Positions 1 to 15,352 of a stretch of 64,000 nucleotides of DNA are shown piece after piece. How positions within the stretch are numbered: position 1 is the first letter of the stretch; every line of letters starts with the position of its first letter. The DNA is from Lota lota. Lineage: Eukaryota; Chordata; Actinopteri; Gadiformes; Lotidae. The notes under the pieces were generated by a model, which saw only the letters and a list, made by a program, of their open reading frames with translations, made no database searches and was not told where the DNA came from. The DNA lies in NCBI GenBank assembly GCA_026745465.1, contig JACYXH010000310.1, forward strand, positions 5,310,001-5,374,000, written 5' to 3'. Both the position numbers and the translations under genes were made by a program.

Positions 1-3000
1 TGTTTAGCATGGAAATGGTCACTTGGGCTCACTTTTAGTGACTTAATTATCCAGACACTCTCAGGCCCCCCACCCCCCACCAATCCTTATATTTATCATC
101 TTCACCCAAGTCCGGGCAGTGCAACTCGAGCGACAGTGTCACTTGGGTCAAGCCAATAGCTCTTTTAATTGCCACCTGGTAATGACAAAGAAGGCATATC
201 AATGAACACAGTGGAGTAACATGGAGTCAGGATAGTCAGCATCGGAAAGGCTAGTCTAATGCCCACCCTGCGTCCTTTTCAAATTCTTGGCTTAGGTTAA
301 TGAGAGCCAAAGGTTCCCTGCTGCACTTTTCTAATTGCCCTCATGTTGGGACTTAAATTGCTGCTCTCGGCCAATCCTACGAGTAAATCAACATCAGAAG
401 GAAAATGGTCAAGAACTGGCAAGCCACCGAGGCCCACTGACCGCGAGCTTGATCATTAGTTGCTGACTTTTGATGACCTGCCATCCACACTCTTTATCTT
501 GCCCTTTCACAATGGAAAGGCGCAGGAAAAAGAAACGGCAAATAAAAATAAAAAGATTCAACTGGCTGCATCTATTGTCCGTTCCCAATGCACTGATGAA
601 CTGCAATGGTTCATATTTGTTCTTTGGAAATGTTTTTAATTGGTTTTAAAAATTAATAACATTAATTTATTTAATTAATTAGTTGACTAATTATAGTCCT
701 GCTAACTGTCCTTTCCTGACAATGCAGCAAGGAGCGTTTTTTTTCATCTGGTCTAGGCCAATAAACCTGGTCTTATGATCAGCCAAGGAGTCATTTAATC
801 GAATCAAAGGAAACTAGTGGGAAAGAAACTCTTCAGCCAATCAGAGCTTCAAATTCACCTCATGCTAAAGATGTAGAGGAACAGGAAAGATGAGTAAATT
901 GACAGGCCCCTTGTTTTTTTACATATTCTATTGTTTCAACATCTTATTCATACTGAAGAGGATGTGAGCAATGCCTATTTGTGTGGCAATGAGGCTGCTG
1001 GTGATTGTCGTCAGATCAGCTTGCGTGCGGCATAGAAAAAGGACAATGGGTGTGAGCCTCCGTCACAAGTGTGCACGTGAATGGCACGAAGGCTGTTATC
1101 CTTAAATTGAGAAGACGGAACATGAATAAGGGAACGTATTGTCACAGGCTTATTCATTTGGCAACGCAGCATGGCAACAATGGATGAACAACTTGAATTC
1201 AACCATTGCCAAACAATGTGGCTTTTGACAAAAGGTAATGAAGCCAGACAAATTGCATAAAAGATGGAGATAACAGCAAAGCAGTGAAGATAAAGAAAAT
1301 AAAAAAAGGCACTAGGACTCCAGTGATGGAGAGAATGGATCCCGCTGTGGAATAGAATTAACATGGTCAGCTGTCGGAACCTTTCTAATGTACCTGCAGC
1401 ACCAAAATCAAACACCTTTGTTGTTTCCCTGCACAATACAAGAGAAACCGAAAGGTCATGTGTAGAAGGTCAGAGATGGCCGCCTGTTCTTTCCCAACCA
1501 ACTTGATGTGAACTTTGTCTCCCTCACAAGCACTCTGAATGTTTTATAGGCATTTTCCTGGACAATAACCAGTGATGTTCTTGGATACTGCCTGCGCAAT
1601 AGAAATATATCACACAATTCCATTATGTTGTACAGAGTCATGCAGCCATGCATGTCTGTCCTGGCACATTGTGGCAGATCAAAGAGTGGCCGGGATTATG
1701 TTAAGATGAAGCAGCTAATAAAATGGCCTGGTGCAATACAAAATGTATTACTGTGCATTTGCACCTGACAAGGATTAATGGGGATACATTACCCAATTGG
1801 ATTGGGTGGGTTTCTGCATCGCAGGCAGACTTGGTCTCCACACAGCCAACTGTGCATTGATGGTGTAGTTAAGGACAGTAGGAAACATGCACATGCTTAA
1901 CATTTTTTTTAAGGGGCTATTTTTTTGTTTTTGTTTTTGTTTTTGTAATGCCATTATTGTAGTCTCTAATTTCTAATGAAACCCAAATTGAAATGGTTGG
2001 AAACGTATTAGATTGCCACCACTGTTTACCTGTGTTTGAAATTGCAAACTTGAAATTTCTAGTTGGAAATGTATAAAAGCTATCTTTTCTTTCCCTGAGG
2101 TGTGCCTTGTGAGACCATCTTGATTGCTGAAGTTGACATTCTGTTTCTCTGCAGATCAGAATGGCATGGAGCCAGTTGAAAGGCTCTTCCAAAATTGATT
2201 AAATGATAGGACCAATCAGTGATTGGGGGAGGGAGACTCAGTTCATGACGATTGATGATTGAATGTCACAGTATGCCGAATAAGGAAAACAAGTTAAGTG
2301 TACAAATCTAAGCAGCAATCCAGTTTAATCTATAATAGACTCAATAACGATGTTAAAAGATTAACAGAAATCGGCTTTCACAGAATACTTTTCTCAGGGG
2401 AGAGTATGATTTTTATCTATATTTCCAACTGCATTCGGAAAGAGGGAAGAAACAAGAATTTAGTTTTTTAATCTGATTGGCTAGAGTTTTTCGAAAATGT
2501 AAGGCCTAGCCCATATTTGGATATCAAGTACCGCCCAGCCAAAGCCAGACTGATATTTATTGCGAAACGCAAACTTGAATATCCTTATAGTCCCACAGGG
2601 ATAGTGTTATACTACAGATCAGCTTAAGATAAAATGATCCGTTATGCATGAATAATTAGCACTACATAGGCCAAAAAAGAATCCATAAGCTTGTCACTGT
2701 TGGATCCATAACAGTAGCAAAGACAAACAGCTTGTTCTGACATAGTTTTACCTTGCTCCTGTTCTTTTCCATTCGTTTGAGATCATTTACTTGGTCAACT
2801 GTCTGGTCATTTCTTCACAATTCAGCTTTTAAAATATGGACACATTATCTTTTATTCTTTGTGCTCAGGGTCTGAAACTAACACCGATCACCCGACAAAT
2901 GCGATTGGATTATGGCAGTGGTGGGTAGACGGCCCATTGAGTCTATTGTAGGGGTGTTTTCGGGTTTTTGGGGGGTTTTGTAGGTTAATATTTTAAATAT

Positions 3001-3486
3001 GCAGAATTACATTAATTACAGCTATGAAATAGGTTATTATACAATTTCCATACGTTTAATGAAAATGTTCTTTAGTTAAGTATTATGTTTTCTGTCATTT
3101 AAATGTAGTATTTTGGTTGCAATTTTTAAATCAGTCAGTACTTAAAATAAAGTGAAGTCCCTGGTCAATTTAGGTTTTAATAGTAATGTCCCTGGTCAAT
3201 TTAGGTTTGTTTAAGTGTTGTTGCCATTCAGTGTGCATAGTCAAAGTGATAAAAAATGTCTTCCATTCAATCTATTGTTATAAAAAAAAATATATATAAA
3301 ATTAGATGTTATTACGGCAGGATATATAGGATTATGGCCGTAATCAAAAGCCTGACCAATCACACATTTTAGCCTACTTGTCACAGTCCAACATCTTTTA
3401 CATAACAGCTGGCTTAATAGACCCTTTTCACATCGTAGGATAAACACAGGTGTAACTCATAACACTAATTATGGGTTTTGCTCTCT
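1..3486. other. Gene-less AT-rich stretch
   Basis: I see no exon, RNA gene or transposon with recognisable ends. The open frames here are short and show no family signature. The stretch contains clustered TAAT-core motifs around 640-700, a short (TTTTTG)n tract at about 1926-1946, and a 21-bp direct repeat near 3157-3208. A 3' splice-acceptor-like sequence (pyrimidines then GCAG) ends near 2154, but it is not paired with a coding frame. Confidence 0.6.
3157..3208. repeat. Short direct repeat, 2 copies
   Basis: A 21-bp sequence containing CCCTGGTCAATTTAGG occurs at 3157-3177 and again at 3188-3208, a period of 31 bp. It looks like a local slippage duplication. Confidence 0.75.
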
Positions 3487-3547
3487 TACCAAGGCACGAA
3501 TAGTAGACTAAACTAGTGAAGATCAGTCTACTACCTGTGCCCTGGTA
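3487..3547. repeat. Hairpin-forming inverted repeat
   Basis: Arms at 3487-3509 and 3525-3547 are near-perfect reverse complements: 23 positions with about three mismatches and one possible G-U pair. They surround a 15-nt loop. The arms begin TACCAAGGCAC and end CCTGGTA. The size fits either a palindromic transposon remnant or a small stem-loop RNA. Nothing in the sequence alone decides between them. Confidence 0.6.
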
Positions 3548-3548
3548 C

Positions 3549-6500
3549 GTTAAAGTAGCAGACTTATATTATGTGTTATAAAGGACATTTGTGACAAAGT
3601 ATTCAGAAAAAAACCACTATAGCACTCGTTTGTCCAGCATTTAGACCAAGTGAATGTCAATCAAACTACTCATACCACATTACTGCCACACCCACGCAGT
3701 CCTGGTAAAATCTATGATGGGTAAATATAGCCGTTATTGAACTGCATTTTATCATGGTAAAAAAATACTAAATCAAACTTTGATCAATGTCTAATAACAA
3801 CTTTACCTTAAAAATATTTATTTTTATTTGGGTGACCTAGTACTTTAAACGAAGGTATTAATGAGTACATATTTTACTAAGCATACCCATGCGTTTCTTT
3901 GATAAAAATTATCATAGTGGAATTTTTTTTATTGTGGCTAGTAAACCACAAAGTAGGGTTCAGACCCTGCTTGTGTTCCAGTAATTATTCATTCTAATTA
4001 TCCAGGAGCTAGACATTAGCTGCACTTTACGTTATTGGCCTAGCCAATGCATGTGCTCCCGGTAGACAAAACATGCTCCCCACAAAGTCCATCTCAAAAT
4101 GCACACATTTGCCAACATCAAGGCTTGACCGTATTGTGCCAAACCGTCTGCAAAATATTATAAATACTCCTCATTAGACTCCTTATGGCCTTCATCAAAC
4201 CCCATGCTACCCAGTGAGCCTGTCAACCTATATGAGCCATTGTCGAATAGAAATGTCTCCTTGCTTTTCCGTCGTATTTTGTCATGCTTACTAATCTATG
4301 CTCTCGACCAAACGTAAAGCAGGCGAGGCAGGCAGACACTAAATCAAGATGACAATCGCTAATAAATTCTCCAGTTCCTGGTTTGAAAAAAGAAAAGAAA
4401 AAGGGCCACCGGCAGGGCTTCCCGTAGAGCCCCTCCTGGATGATATAAAAACTGACCTAGGAATGGTTTGCTCTCACCCCAAGACATTAGAAGCAGCCTC
4501 CTTTTGTGTATCAAAGCTGCATTTCCTTTGTGTATCAAAGCTGCTTTTGAGTTCATCAAAAGCCGCTGCCTTTTTTTGCCTTCTCAGATGCATTTCTCCG
4601 CCCTTGAAGGAATAAGCGATGCCTCTGGTGGTTTCCAGGCACGAGCATTGTCTGAGCATCTGGATTACACCTTCTCACAGCATGGTGCCCTTTTTTGTTT
4701 TGAGTGGGATCTGGGGGCGGGAGACTGTGAAAGAGGGTGTAAAAGAGCAGGAGAGAGGGAGGGCAAGCGTTGGTAGAAATATAAATGACATTGGGCGTGA
4801 TTCATGACATTCCTGCAGATTTTTGGCAGGATCATCAGGCAAATGTTTTATGTGTTGTCTAGATGGGTCCATGATAATGTCGAGGTGCTGTTCGAGAGGA
4901 GACGAGGATATAGTAGTTTAACTTGACGTCAAACTCTTGTATTTCTTAATGGTGATGATAATGGGTCCATTGGCCAATTAATCAATCATGAATATAAAGG
5001 TGTAAACTTTGGTTGCTAGTGGGACCAGTAGTAATGATCAGTTATTACCGCCATCTTCCTTTACCAATGATTTTTCAATGACTGTGTTGCAAGCACAGGC
5101 CCATAATAACCATGTAATATACAGTTGTTTAGTCTTTTAAACATGGTATTGTATTAATATGTTCTTTCATTGCAGACTAATGCATTATATTGGTGTCACA
5201 ATGGAAAACATTTTTTTTTATTCACCATGCATGTTTCTTGCTTAGTAGTTTTGTTATTTCTATAGATGAGGAACCCATCATAAATATTCCATTTGGTCAA
5301 AAAATAATCACTCAACTCCAGGACAACCTGTGAATCTTTTTATGATAATAATGCATTTCATTTTTGTTTTACACCAATTTTCCATACTCCCTTACCTGTG
5401 AATAAGTCAACTTTAGATTTGTAAGGGGTCTTTTGAGACACTCATTATACACACTCTACCGTTTGCATTAAGCTGCTCTTCTGGCCCCCCTGAAACAAAA
5501 CTAACTGGCGAAGAGTGAGGAAAATTGTATAAAAACACTAAAAACTGTCCGCGCTGGGGACTATTAAAAAGGACAGGTATATAAATATGTCTTAATAATA
5601 CCTCTATATTTAATCATGATTATTATTGTCCACGCTCCTGGGCTGAAACAAATTATTTTCATGCTACCCAATTACTTGCCATTCGGTACAATAGTGGCAG
5701 ACGAGACGAATAGAGGCAGGGTTCAATGAAGATGGATGTTTTCATTTATCAGCCTCTGTGTATACCTTACCGCTGTATGGCCACGGACCCACTGGCCCTC
5801 TTTACGGAGATGTCAGGTCCGTTTAACCTTGAGAACAGGAGGTGACGGCCGTGCTCTGATACAGTTGTAACCCCGCCAAGTGGCAACCTTGCCCTGGCTT
5901 ACACTAGAAGAAGCACTCTTGTCAGTGGCTTTTTTAAGTGATTTTTAATGGAGATGGCCTGGACATTAAAGCCGGGTTTATAGTCACCATAGATGTATTA
6001 GAGAGAGCGCACAAGGCACTTCTACTCTACTGTCTGTCACCATGTTACAGTGGCAACATGACGTGGCAGTACACAAAGACCACGTGTACACATGATATAC
6101 AAGCAACTTAAACATTTGAAGTTCGCTCATACTATAACTTATTTCTGGTGTTTTTCTGTGCTTATTTTACATTAAATATTCAAACCAAGACAGAGCATGG
6201 TAAATGTAACAGATTAGTGTCTTGATAACCTCGGGTGACCTGACGTTATTGGTATAGTGCATCCATACCAATATTTGCCCCGAATATTTTGGTGTTTCAA
6301 CTCTGAGAGAGGCTTCAGTCCCATCGACCTGATGTTTTAGATTGAGAATTGACTTGGCAATACCAAATGGTGCACTACACGGCACTATAAATTGTATTGT
6401 TGTGAATAAATTGTGAAGTTGCAGGAAAGTGTAACACTTGTCTTCAATGCCACCCAAATCCATTTAAACTTTCTAGCCCACAGTAAATCAAACCTACAGC

Positions 6501-7342
6501 ACAGTCAGATGTTGTATTGTCAAAGAACCAGTGACCCTCAAACAAGCCATAAACCACGAAAGTATAGAAAACAAAAAGATATAGGATTCTTCTTTCTTTG
6601 TTTTTCTTTTCTCAAATTCGGTCACTGACAACCCGGCCCTACTTATCACACAGCCTGCGTGACGTGCACGGCTGTGACATTTCTCACCACTAACACGCTG
6701 ACAGAAAGAAAATTAATTGCCAACAATGAATGTATAGAACATGACCGCTCATCGTCCATCATTGCAAATCTTGCTGCATGTGTCAAAGGAAGTACTGCCA
6801 TGTTTTGAGCCAGCCTGGTTGCGTTCCATGGCCGACTGGTGACTGGGGAAAAACAACAAGAGGGAAGCAATGACGTGGCATTTATTTTTCGTTGTTTAAG
6901 TATGGTGTGTGTGTGTCGAGAGTTTGGAGGGTGGGGGTTTTGGGGGGTGGCAGTGGAAAACGGGTTTATCTTAGTCATGGTAATTGCTTTGTGTATGTGT
7001 CTGTGTGTGGAAGTGAGATCATTTGAGAAAACCTCATTCAGTCTCCCTCTCTCTGCCATTTATCTGTCTGGAAGGCACAAGCGGTGGGGGGAGGAGGAGG
7101 AGGGAGGGTGGCCAGAGGATACACAGAGGGAAAAAACAAGAGAAAGAAAGAGGGGGAGAGGCTGCCATAGTTGCTCTGAGAAGGGTGGAGAAGGTAGTGT
7201 GTTTCAAGTTCTCCCATCAGATGCCTACCTGGAATGAAGGAGCTGTTCTTTCTGCGTTGTGGCAAATAAAAGTTTTACTCTTTATTCCGCCCTTCTGTGT
7301 GTGTGGGATTTGCTCAAACTACTTATGATGTACACCTCCCCT

Positions 7343-7347
<5 letters not shown>
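3549..7347. other. Gene-less stretch with possible conserved islands
   Basis: No exon or RNA gene is recognised. The part from about 4330 to 4900 and the part from about 5740 to 6000 are less AT-rich than their surroundings and have little low-complexity sequence, so they may be conserved non-coding DNA. Around 7080-7170 the plus strand is strongly purine-rich (GGAGG and AGAAAG runs). Open frames there are compositional by-products. Confidence 0.5.
4503..4555 (+). promoter_or_regulatory. Tandem TCF/LEF-like motifs
   Basis: TTTGTGTATCAAAGCTGC occurs at 4503-4520 and again at 4527-4544, a period of 24 bp. A degenerate third unit (TCATCAAAAGC) follows. Each perfect unit carries ATCAAAG, the core bound by TCF/LEF HMG-box factors of the Wnt pathway. 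The spacing and repetition are seen directly. Regulatory function is inferred. Confidence 0.3.

Positions 7348-7373
<26 letters not shown>
7348..7373 (+). repeat. Poly-G run, 26 nt
   Basis: An uninterrupted run of G, followed directly by a short GT-rich tract. Such runs can form G-quadruplexes and are prone to length errors in assemblies. Confidence 0.95.
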
Positions 7374-7374
<1 letters not shown>

Positions 7375-8819
7375 TGTGTGAGTGTGTGTGTGTGTGCAAG
7401 TGTGAGGCTGGCTAATTTGACAAAGGAGGGGAAGCAAATCATTTCTCATTTCCAGATTAGATTAATGAAGGCGGAAATTGTACTTTCTTTTTCTTCTTGG
7501 CCTTGGTATTGTTTAACCTACAAATATTTTAGTATGAAGATCAACGGCAGTGCCCTACATATATATGTATTCAATATGAGGATGATGATGTTTATTTGAG
7601 AAACCTGAACAAATTAAAAGCCACTCCACGCACCTCTCCTGCACCTGCAGTCTCGCCCATCCTCTCAGGAGGATTCATAAAGTGTTACTCTAGAAATTAA
7701 AATAAATAACATCACAAAATAAGCTTTTTCGGAATACGGAATACTGCTTTATCAACAGCTGCGCCAGTATAGATTAATTCCAGCGATTATTTTGGCATAA
7801 ACAAAATGACAAAATGAAGCTCCTTTTCGATACGGTACTCTTTGTAAAGTGGTGAGTAATATTTTGTACGGAGGGCCATTATTTAAAGCCAATAGCGTTT
7901 CAGGTCTATAAACCAGAGTATCTGATCTTGTTAGATGTCACGTGCACCACGGCTGCTGTGGTAAGCCTCAGCGGGCCTTCTGGGGTGCTCCTTTGGTGAC
8001 TCCAAAAGCCTCAACAACACAATCCTGGCAACACGTTTTAGTGCTGTTTCCAGCACCTTTTTTTTGTGACAACAGATTCAATAGCGGTTTTCCCTTCTGG
8101 CATGTCACCAATATAATCAAAGTTTAACACACTCAAACACACAAACAAACATAAGTGAGGTAATTGGTGGAAATGGTTGTTGTATTAGCCTTCATGGATA
8201 TCGCCCTCAAAGACAATACAATGCCAATAACCATGTTGACATGGTGGATGTTTAAAGTGAGTTTCTTGGTTTTTCAAGGCACAGAAACATGTCACATTTA
8301 AAAACAATACTATTAATTGATTGGCTTGGAAGGTCAAGGACTTTTGATGCGTAATGTGTTTTTTTTATATAAAAAATTAATAAAAATTACGCCTCACATC
8401 ACAAGGGAACTGTGTTGACAAGCTAAGACCTTAAATCGTTTAATACAAAGGAAAAGGCTAAATGGGTGACATATTCCTTTTAACTGTTGCCTGTCAGTGG
8501 GCGTTAAACCTAATTGGCTAACGTCTGTTCACACTTAACATACATTCATCTTCTCCAAGCAGTGGGCTCATTTTGCAAATGCAGTACAACAATATTGGAA
8601 AAGGCCACACTGCTTAAATGAAGGGCGCTTTGTAAGACAAAGTGGCTTGGCATCATGTCAACATGCAAAAAACGGCAGACATATTGTGCATTAAACTGAA
8701 TCATGTGCATGGCCAAAGGCTTTAAGACCTGTACTGGTAATACCAGAAGCAGGATTTTTCAGATGCATCAGTAAAGCCCTGCACTTTCCACGAGTCGTGT
8801 CCATCACCATGGTTATTCA

Positions 8820-8990
8820 TAGGGCCTGTTAATGATTTATTGAATAGCAAATCGTGAGTAATGGGGCCTTAATCCGTCATCCTTTCCCTCGAAACGCCCA
8901 CGGCTACGCAATGCTTTTCTTTATTAAATTTTCCTCAGATTCCGCATATCGAATTTGGCAATTGCTAATGGATTAATTACTTTTGATTTT
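8820..8990. promoter_or_regulatory. Candidate conserved non-coding element
   Basis: The block retains about eight CpG dinucleotides within roughly 110 bp of otherwise AT-rich DNA. It contains TTAATCC and GGATTA (paired/OTX-type cores) and GGATTAATTAC (homeodomain core). There is no low complexity and no open frame of note. This is what developmental enhancers of vertebrates often look like. Conservation itself cannot be seen from one sequence. Confidence 0.22.
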
Positions 8991-10258
8991 TTTTTATGAG
9001 AAATGGAGCCACAGTGGACATCGGCACGGTTGGTGTCTAATTGATGCTGTGTGTGTGTATGTGTGAGATGGTCGTCTTTCAGGGGGTTTCTGGGTGACCT
9101 CCTTGAACTCCACTTCAGGCATCTGTCGGCTAGGCTGCGATGCTTGCGTTGATTCTGGTGGCGGCCATGTTAGAGGATGGTCAGTACTGCTGCTGTGACT
9201 TCAGCGGTGGTAGGATGAATATTATTGTTGGGACACTAATTTAATTTCACCTCAGTGTTGTCTATTTGGTAAACCTTGACTGTATTCAACGGCAGAAGGT
9301 CTGAATGGCAGATTAAATCTATTTCTTTATTTCTCAGATGCATTCATGTACATATTCAGATGTTTCCATAAAAGCAGATGCACTTTGAATAGGTATCGTG
9401 GAATTTTGTATGCTGTGTGGGAAGCCAGTATCATTCATATTACATTTAATTGGTTCCTAAAGGGGGATTTACTAGATAGAAAATCGTACTAAGTCACAGA
9501 ATGTCTCAAAATGAGATTAGGAATTTGCAAAATGCTAAACCTAATTTCGCATCATATCCAGAGGGGATTACATTTGTGTCTAATGCAACTGAACGAGTGC
9601 AAGAGAAGACTGCATCTGAAGAAACCAACCTTGCAGTAAACATGCAAATCCAGCCACCTTGAGCCAGATGCTGTTTAACACTCAATGCAATGTAAAAAAG
9701 CACTGAGTTCTTGTTTGAAGGGAATCAGTCTTCAAGAAGAAATTTATTTTGTCTGTTTTGTGTGGTATGTGTGGATGGTAAAGGGAAAGGGGAGGAGGCT
9801 AGTAGAACACCAGCTGCTGGATAGGAACACCACATGCTTCTCCACGCTCCAGGCAGCGCACCACTGTTGGCACGGCAAGATGTGAAATACCTCTGTGGCA
9901 CACGTGCGCACATACACGCAATTACGCACACATGCGCACATACAGCCGCACACTGAAACGTAAAGTTTCAAGCATTTTGCCTTCCGTTTATTCAGTACAA
10001 TCCACAGCCTCATTTATTTTGCTAAATTTTAGTGTACGTCTATGCTGTCGATGCAGGCAAGGCAGCTAAGTGGGCCAGATGGCTGCAGGACTTCTGCTCT
10101 TGAGGTAAATCCCTAGGTTATGGAACACTGTTGCTTGAGTAATTAATAAACTCCACTGGGCTTGAAGGTGTGCAGTGATTTTGGAGCCAGGAAAAAATGG
10201 CCCCTGGACCTCCTAAATCACAGCTTGAGTGTTCAGAGGAGGCTGGTACATATGCATT

Positions 10259-10298
10259 GAACCCAAATGCTTGCAAATGAACCCGAATGCTTACGAAT
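10259..10298. repeat. 20-bp tandem duplication
   Basis: Two adjacent 20-bp units, GAACCC-A/G-AATGCTT-G/A-C-A/G-AAT, differ at three positions. Confidence 0.75.
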
Positions 10299-13200
10299 TA
10301 ACAAACGAAACCAGAGGATCACATGGAATGAATGGGTACGCTGCGATTAAGATGTCAGGCACATCATGCCGGACGGATACTTCTACCTTGGATGATATGT
10401 ACTGCAGGTAATCATCCATGGCACTGACTCATCCTGTTGTAGCTGTCAGCTGTCAAGGTACAAAGATATTGCTGTTTCATTTTGCAGGAAGGCATCCATA
10501 TTGAGCTTTATAGCATACAGGGTTTTGCACCATATGTCAATGTTTCTTTACAATGGCTAAATGGTGTTAATCTGCTGTTTATTTTTATATATATTTTTGG
10601 AATCTAATGGAAACCAATAATTTAGCTTTGAGATAAACATGACATGCTAGATTTTACACTATGAACCATTAAGCCTACCTTATTCTCAGCAGAAAGAATT
10701 GCTATTTTCAGCTGGTGAATCACTTTTTCCTTAATACCGTTTTTTATGTGGAAATTACATAAAACACTACCCCATCATGAGTGCATAAATTGTAAAAGCA
10801 ACAAGGGAAAATGCGTAGTTTAATTTGAATGCTATACCAAAATACTATCACAGACTCACAAACAAAAAAGCTAATTTTATATTTTGCCCTTATTACCCCA
10901 TTCTAGTCAAATATAACTTCTTAAAATGCATTGTAATTCATGTTGACTTCATCAAAATGTGTCAATCCTGTTTAGGATTCACAATGAAATTACTATTTGT
11001 GTCAAGAGAATTACAATCAAATGGGTGTTGTTTTGGTTCTTCTTTTTGAAGATGCCTGGACTAATAATGCTTTTTTGTCCGTTTGTAAAATCTGGGTAGT
11101 CAGCAGATAAAATGGACCTGTTTAACTGCCCAAGCATTGTACTAACTATACCTGACTTTACAAGAGCTTGTTGTCCTCCCTTTTGACTTTGAGGCTTTCA
11201 GCAGAGCTTTTAATTAGTTTGTGTTGTAACTGCAGCACTACTTGAAGGATGTCTGCTGCCAAGTTATTGTAGTCACTCTCCTGAAATTTGATCTCCATAA
11301 AGCTGATCACTTCCCATTAATTTCCACCTGTGTACCATCCTAAACAAAGCTTTATTGACTAACCTCAAGTGTCATCAATGGGCATGCTATCTGATAATAA
11401 GTTGTATATTTAATGTCAAATCTTGATCACTGCTTGTCTAGAGCTCTATCTAGAAGTCTAAGTCTCCAACAGAGAAAAGTAATTTTGTACTAATAATTAG
11501 GACCTCATGACCTCACAATAGTCTGAGCTATTATTTGACCTTGTATACTGGCAAAAAACAAGACAGACAAACGTCAAAAGTAATATCTTTATTCTGCATC
11601 CCCAAAGGTTAATACAGGGACATAATTACTTTGCATGATGCCATGATAAACTGACTCAAAGTGCCAGATGATGTCAATTACTGGTTCGTTTTTTCAATTG
11701 AAATTGGCTGACACCCATTACAGAAATTGAATAACCTTCAGAACCAGCATTTGGTGCTGTCTCCAACATTTGCTTTAAGTGCTTACTTTTATTACAATAC
11801 GTAAGAAATGCATTTGAAAAACATACTCCGACACATACACACAGAAGTCTACCCATATGGGTGCCTTAGAGCCAACTATCTAGTCCCTTTTGAGACCACA
11901 GCTTTGCCCAAAGCTTGCCCATCCCAGCCCCGAGAGGCTGTATTTGATCAATGTCTCTGGCAGTTATAGCAAAGCTAAGCTTTTCTTTTGTCCATGCCAG
12001 TCCTGGGAGAATACTTGCTTCAGAGCACTGCTATTTCGTTATAAGACAACAAGGGGGGGAAACATGGGCTTTAGAGGAGATAACTGCCCCAAGATGCATA
12101 CAGCTTTAAAAGAAAATATTCGGGCTTCAATGACATTGCAGGTTTTTGCTGTAGTTTAGAGCCTGAAAAATAAAAGCTAGCCAAACCAATTCCCAACTTG
12201 GCTGCATTTCTGTTTTTCTTTCTAATTATTTTTTTTCGGGGAGCATTTAAGTACAGCCTGAATGCTGCCTAAGCGGTTTGGTTTCCAAATATGCTCCAAT
12301 CTTGTCACCTCAACATCTTGTGGTTGAGCATTAGCATGCCGAGCAAAAGGCTTGGAAGATGTGTGTGATGACAACCTTATCATTACTGGCCACCCTCTGT
12401 AGGCGTGCTGAAAATATTGTACTCATACTGAGTTTGAAATGAAAACAATGACATTAGAATTTCATTTATTTTAGATTTATGAAAGATAATTGCATAATGC
12501 ACACGCATCTGGGGCCGTTCAAATATTTGGGAGAGTGATATTCAGTAAGCTGTGATCAGGTGCCATTTGCTGGTTTGTTTCCGATTATGCTAATGTGAAG
12601 CATATAGAGTATGCAACAATTTTTCTCAAGTGTGTGGGATGTAAATATATCATAATTGCTCGCATTCGGGAGAGGACTCTTGATTAAACCCCCCCAAAAA
12701 AGGAAGCTTCCATGATGCTTCTTCTGGTCTTTCCTACCTTATTGGATCATTAGTGTGTCGTTAAGCTAGGTAGTGGCCCATTCAAAATGTATTGCTTGCC
12801 ATCATGGGCAGCATTAGTGTCATAACATTGGGGTGGGGGTGTGGGATGGGTTGAATCACTGGGGGGAAATATATTTAAAAAAAATCATGATACCAGTGTT
12901 CAATTAACAAAACCGTACGGTTTCAGTTTGTCTATTTCAACACTAAACACATTCTTTTATTTTTTTGCTTCACTTTGCTACATAATGCATATCAGGGATG
13001 TAAGGGTGTAATAAGTATTATTAAGATGGGGGAGGCAGCCTCTGGGGTATCAATCAGAATTGTCCCCCAGAATTGTTTAGACAGTAACTGTATCGACTGA
13101 GCTTTGCTGTGCTTGAAATACACAATGTTTAAGTTCTTATATTTTGTTTTACGGCAGGCTATTTACTGACCAGAAATGTCCTTTATGGACTAACTTATAT

Positions 13201-13473
13201 AACAAAAAAGTACACAACAAACCTACCACTGACAAGAAACTAGCTGAATCCCAGTTAAGCATTAATTTGTCCAATCGTAGTGAAGAGCTAATATTCCAGT
13301 CATGCTATCTCCACCTACATCCAAAGACTTTTGTTAAATAAGATAGCTGAAGTTGAACTTGAGTGACAATCCTGACCCACAGGTCCCTACAACGCCCCCT
13401 AGTAGTGACTACGCTCGCTCGCTCTTTATCTAATTATCTATTTATCTATTTGTTTATTCGTTTTTGTATGCCT

Positions 13474-13511
13474 GGGGGGGGGGGGGGGGGGGGGGGGGTG
13501 GGGGGGGGGGG
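13474..13511 (+). repeat. Poly-G tract, about 37 G with one T
   Basis: A run of 25 G is followed by one T and 12 more G. It is a strong G-quadruplex candidate and a likely difficult spot for sequencing. It is preceded by TTTATCTATT-type degenerate repeats. Confidence 0.95.
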
Positions 13512-15350
<1,839 letters not shown>

Positions 15351-15352
15351 TA

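Larger units (their letters stand above)
7374..13473. other. Gene-less stretch
   Basis: No exon, RNA gene or bounded mobile element is seen. The stretch holds a CpG-retaining homeodomain-motif island (8820-8990), a 20-bp tandem duplication (10259-10298) and short CA/CG-rich low-complexity sequence near 9900-9950. Open frames are all short and have no recognisable domain. Confidence 0.55.

Noticed and set aside
1011-1436. 141-codon open frame on the minus strand
   Set aside because: It has no domain or codon pattern I can recognise, and lies in sequence with no flanking exon signals. Random frames of this length are expected in 64 kb.
2140-2160. Acceptor-like pyrimidine tracts ending in CAG (also near 14490, 30126 and 58036) as exon starts
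   Set aside because: None is followed by a recognisable coding frame ending in a donor; such sites are common in intronic DNA.
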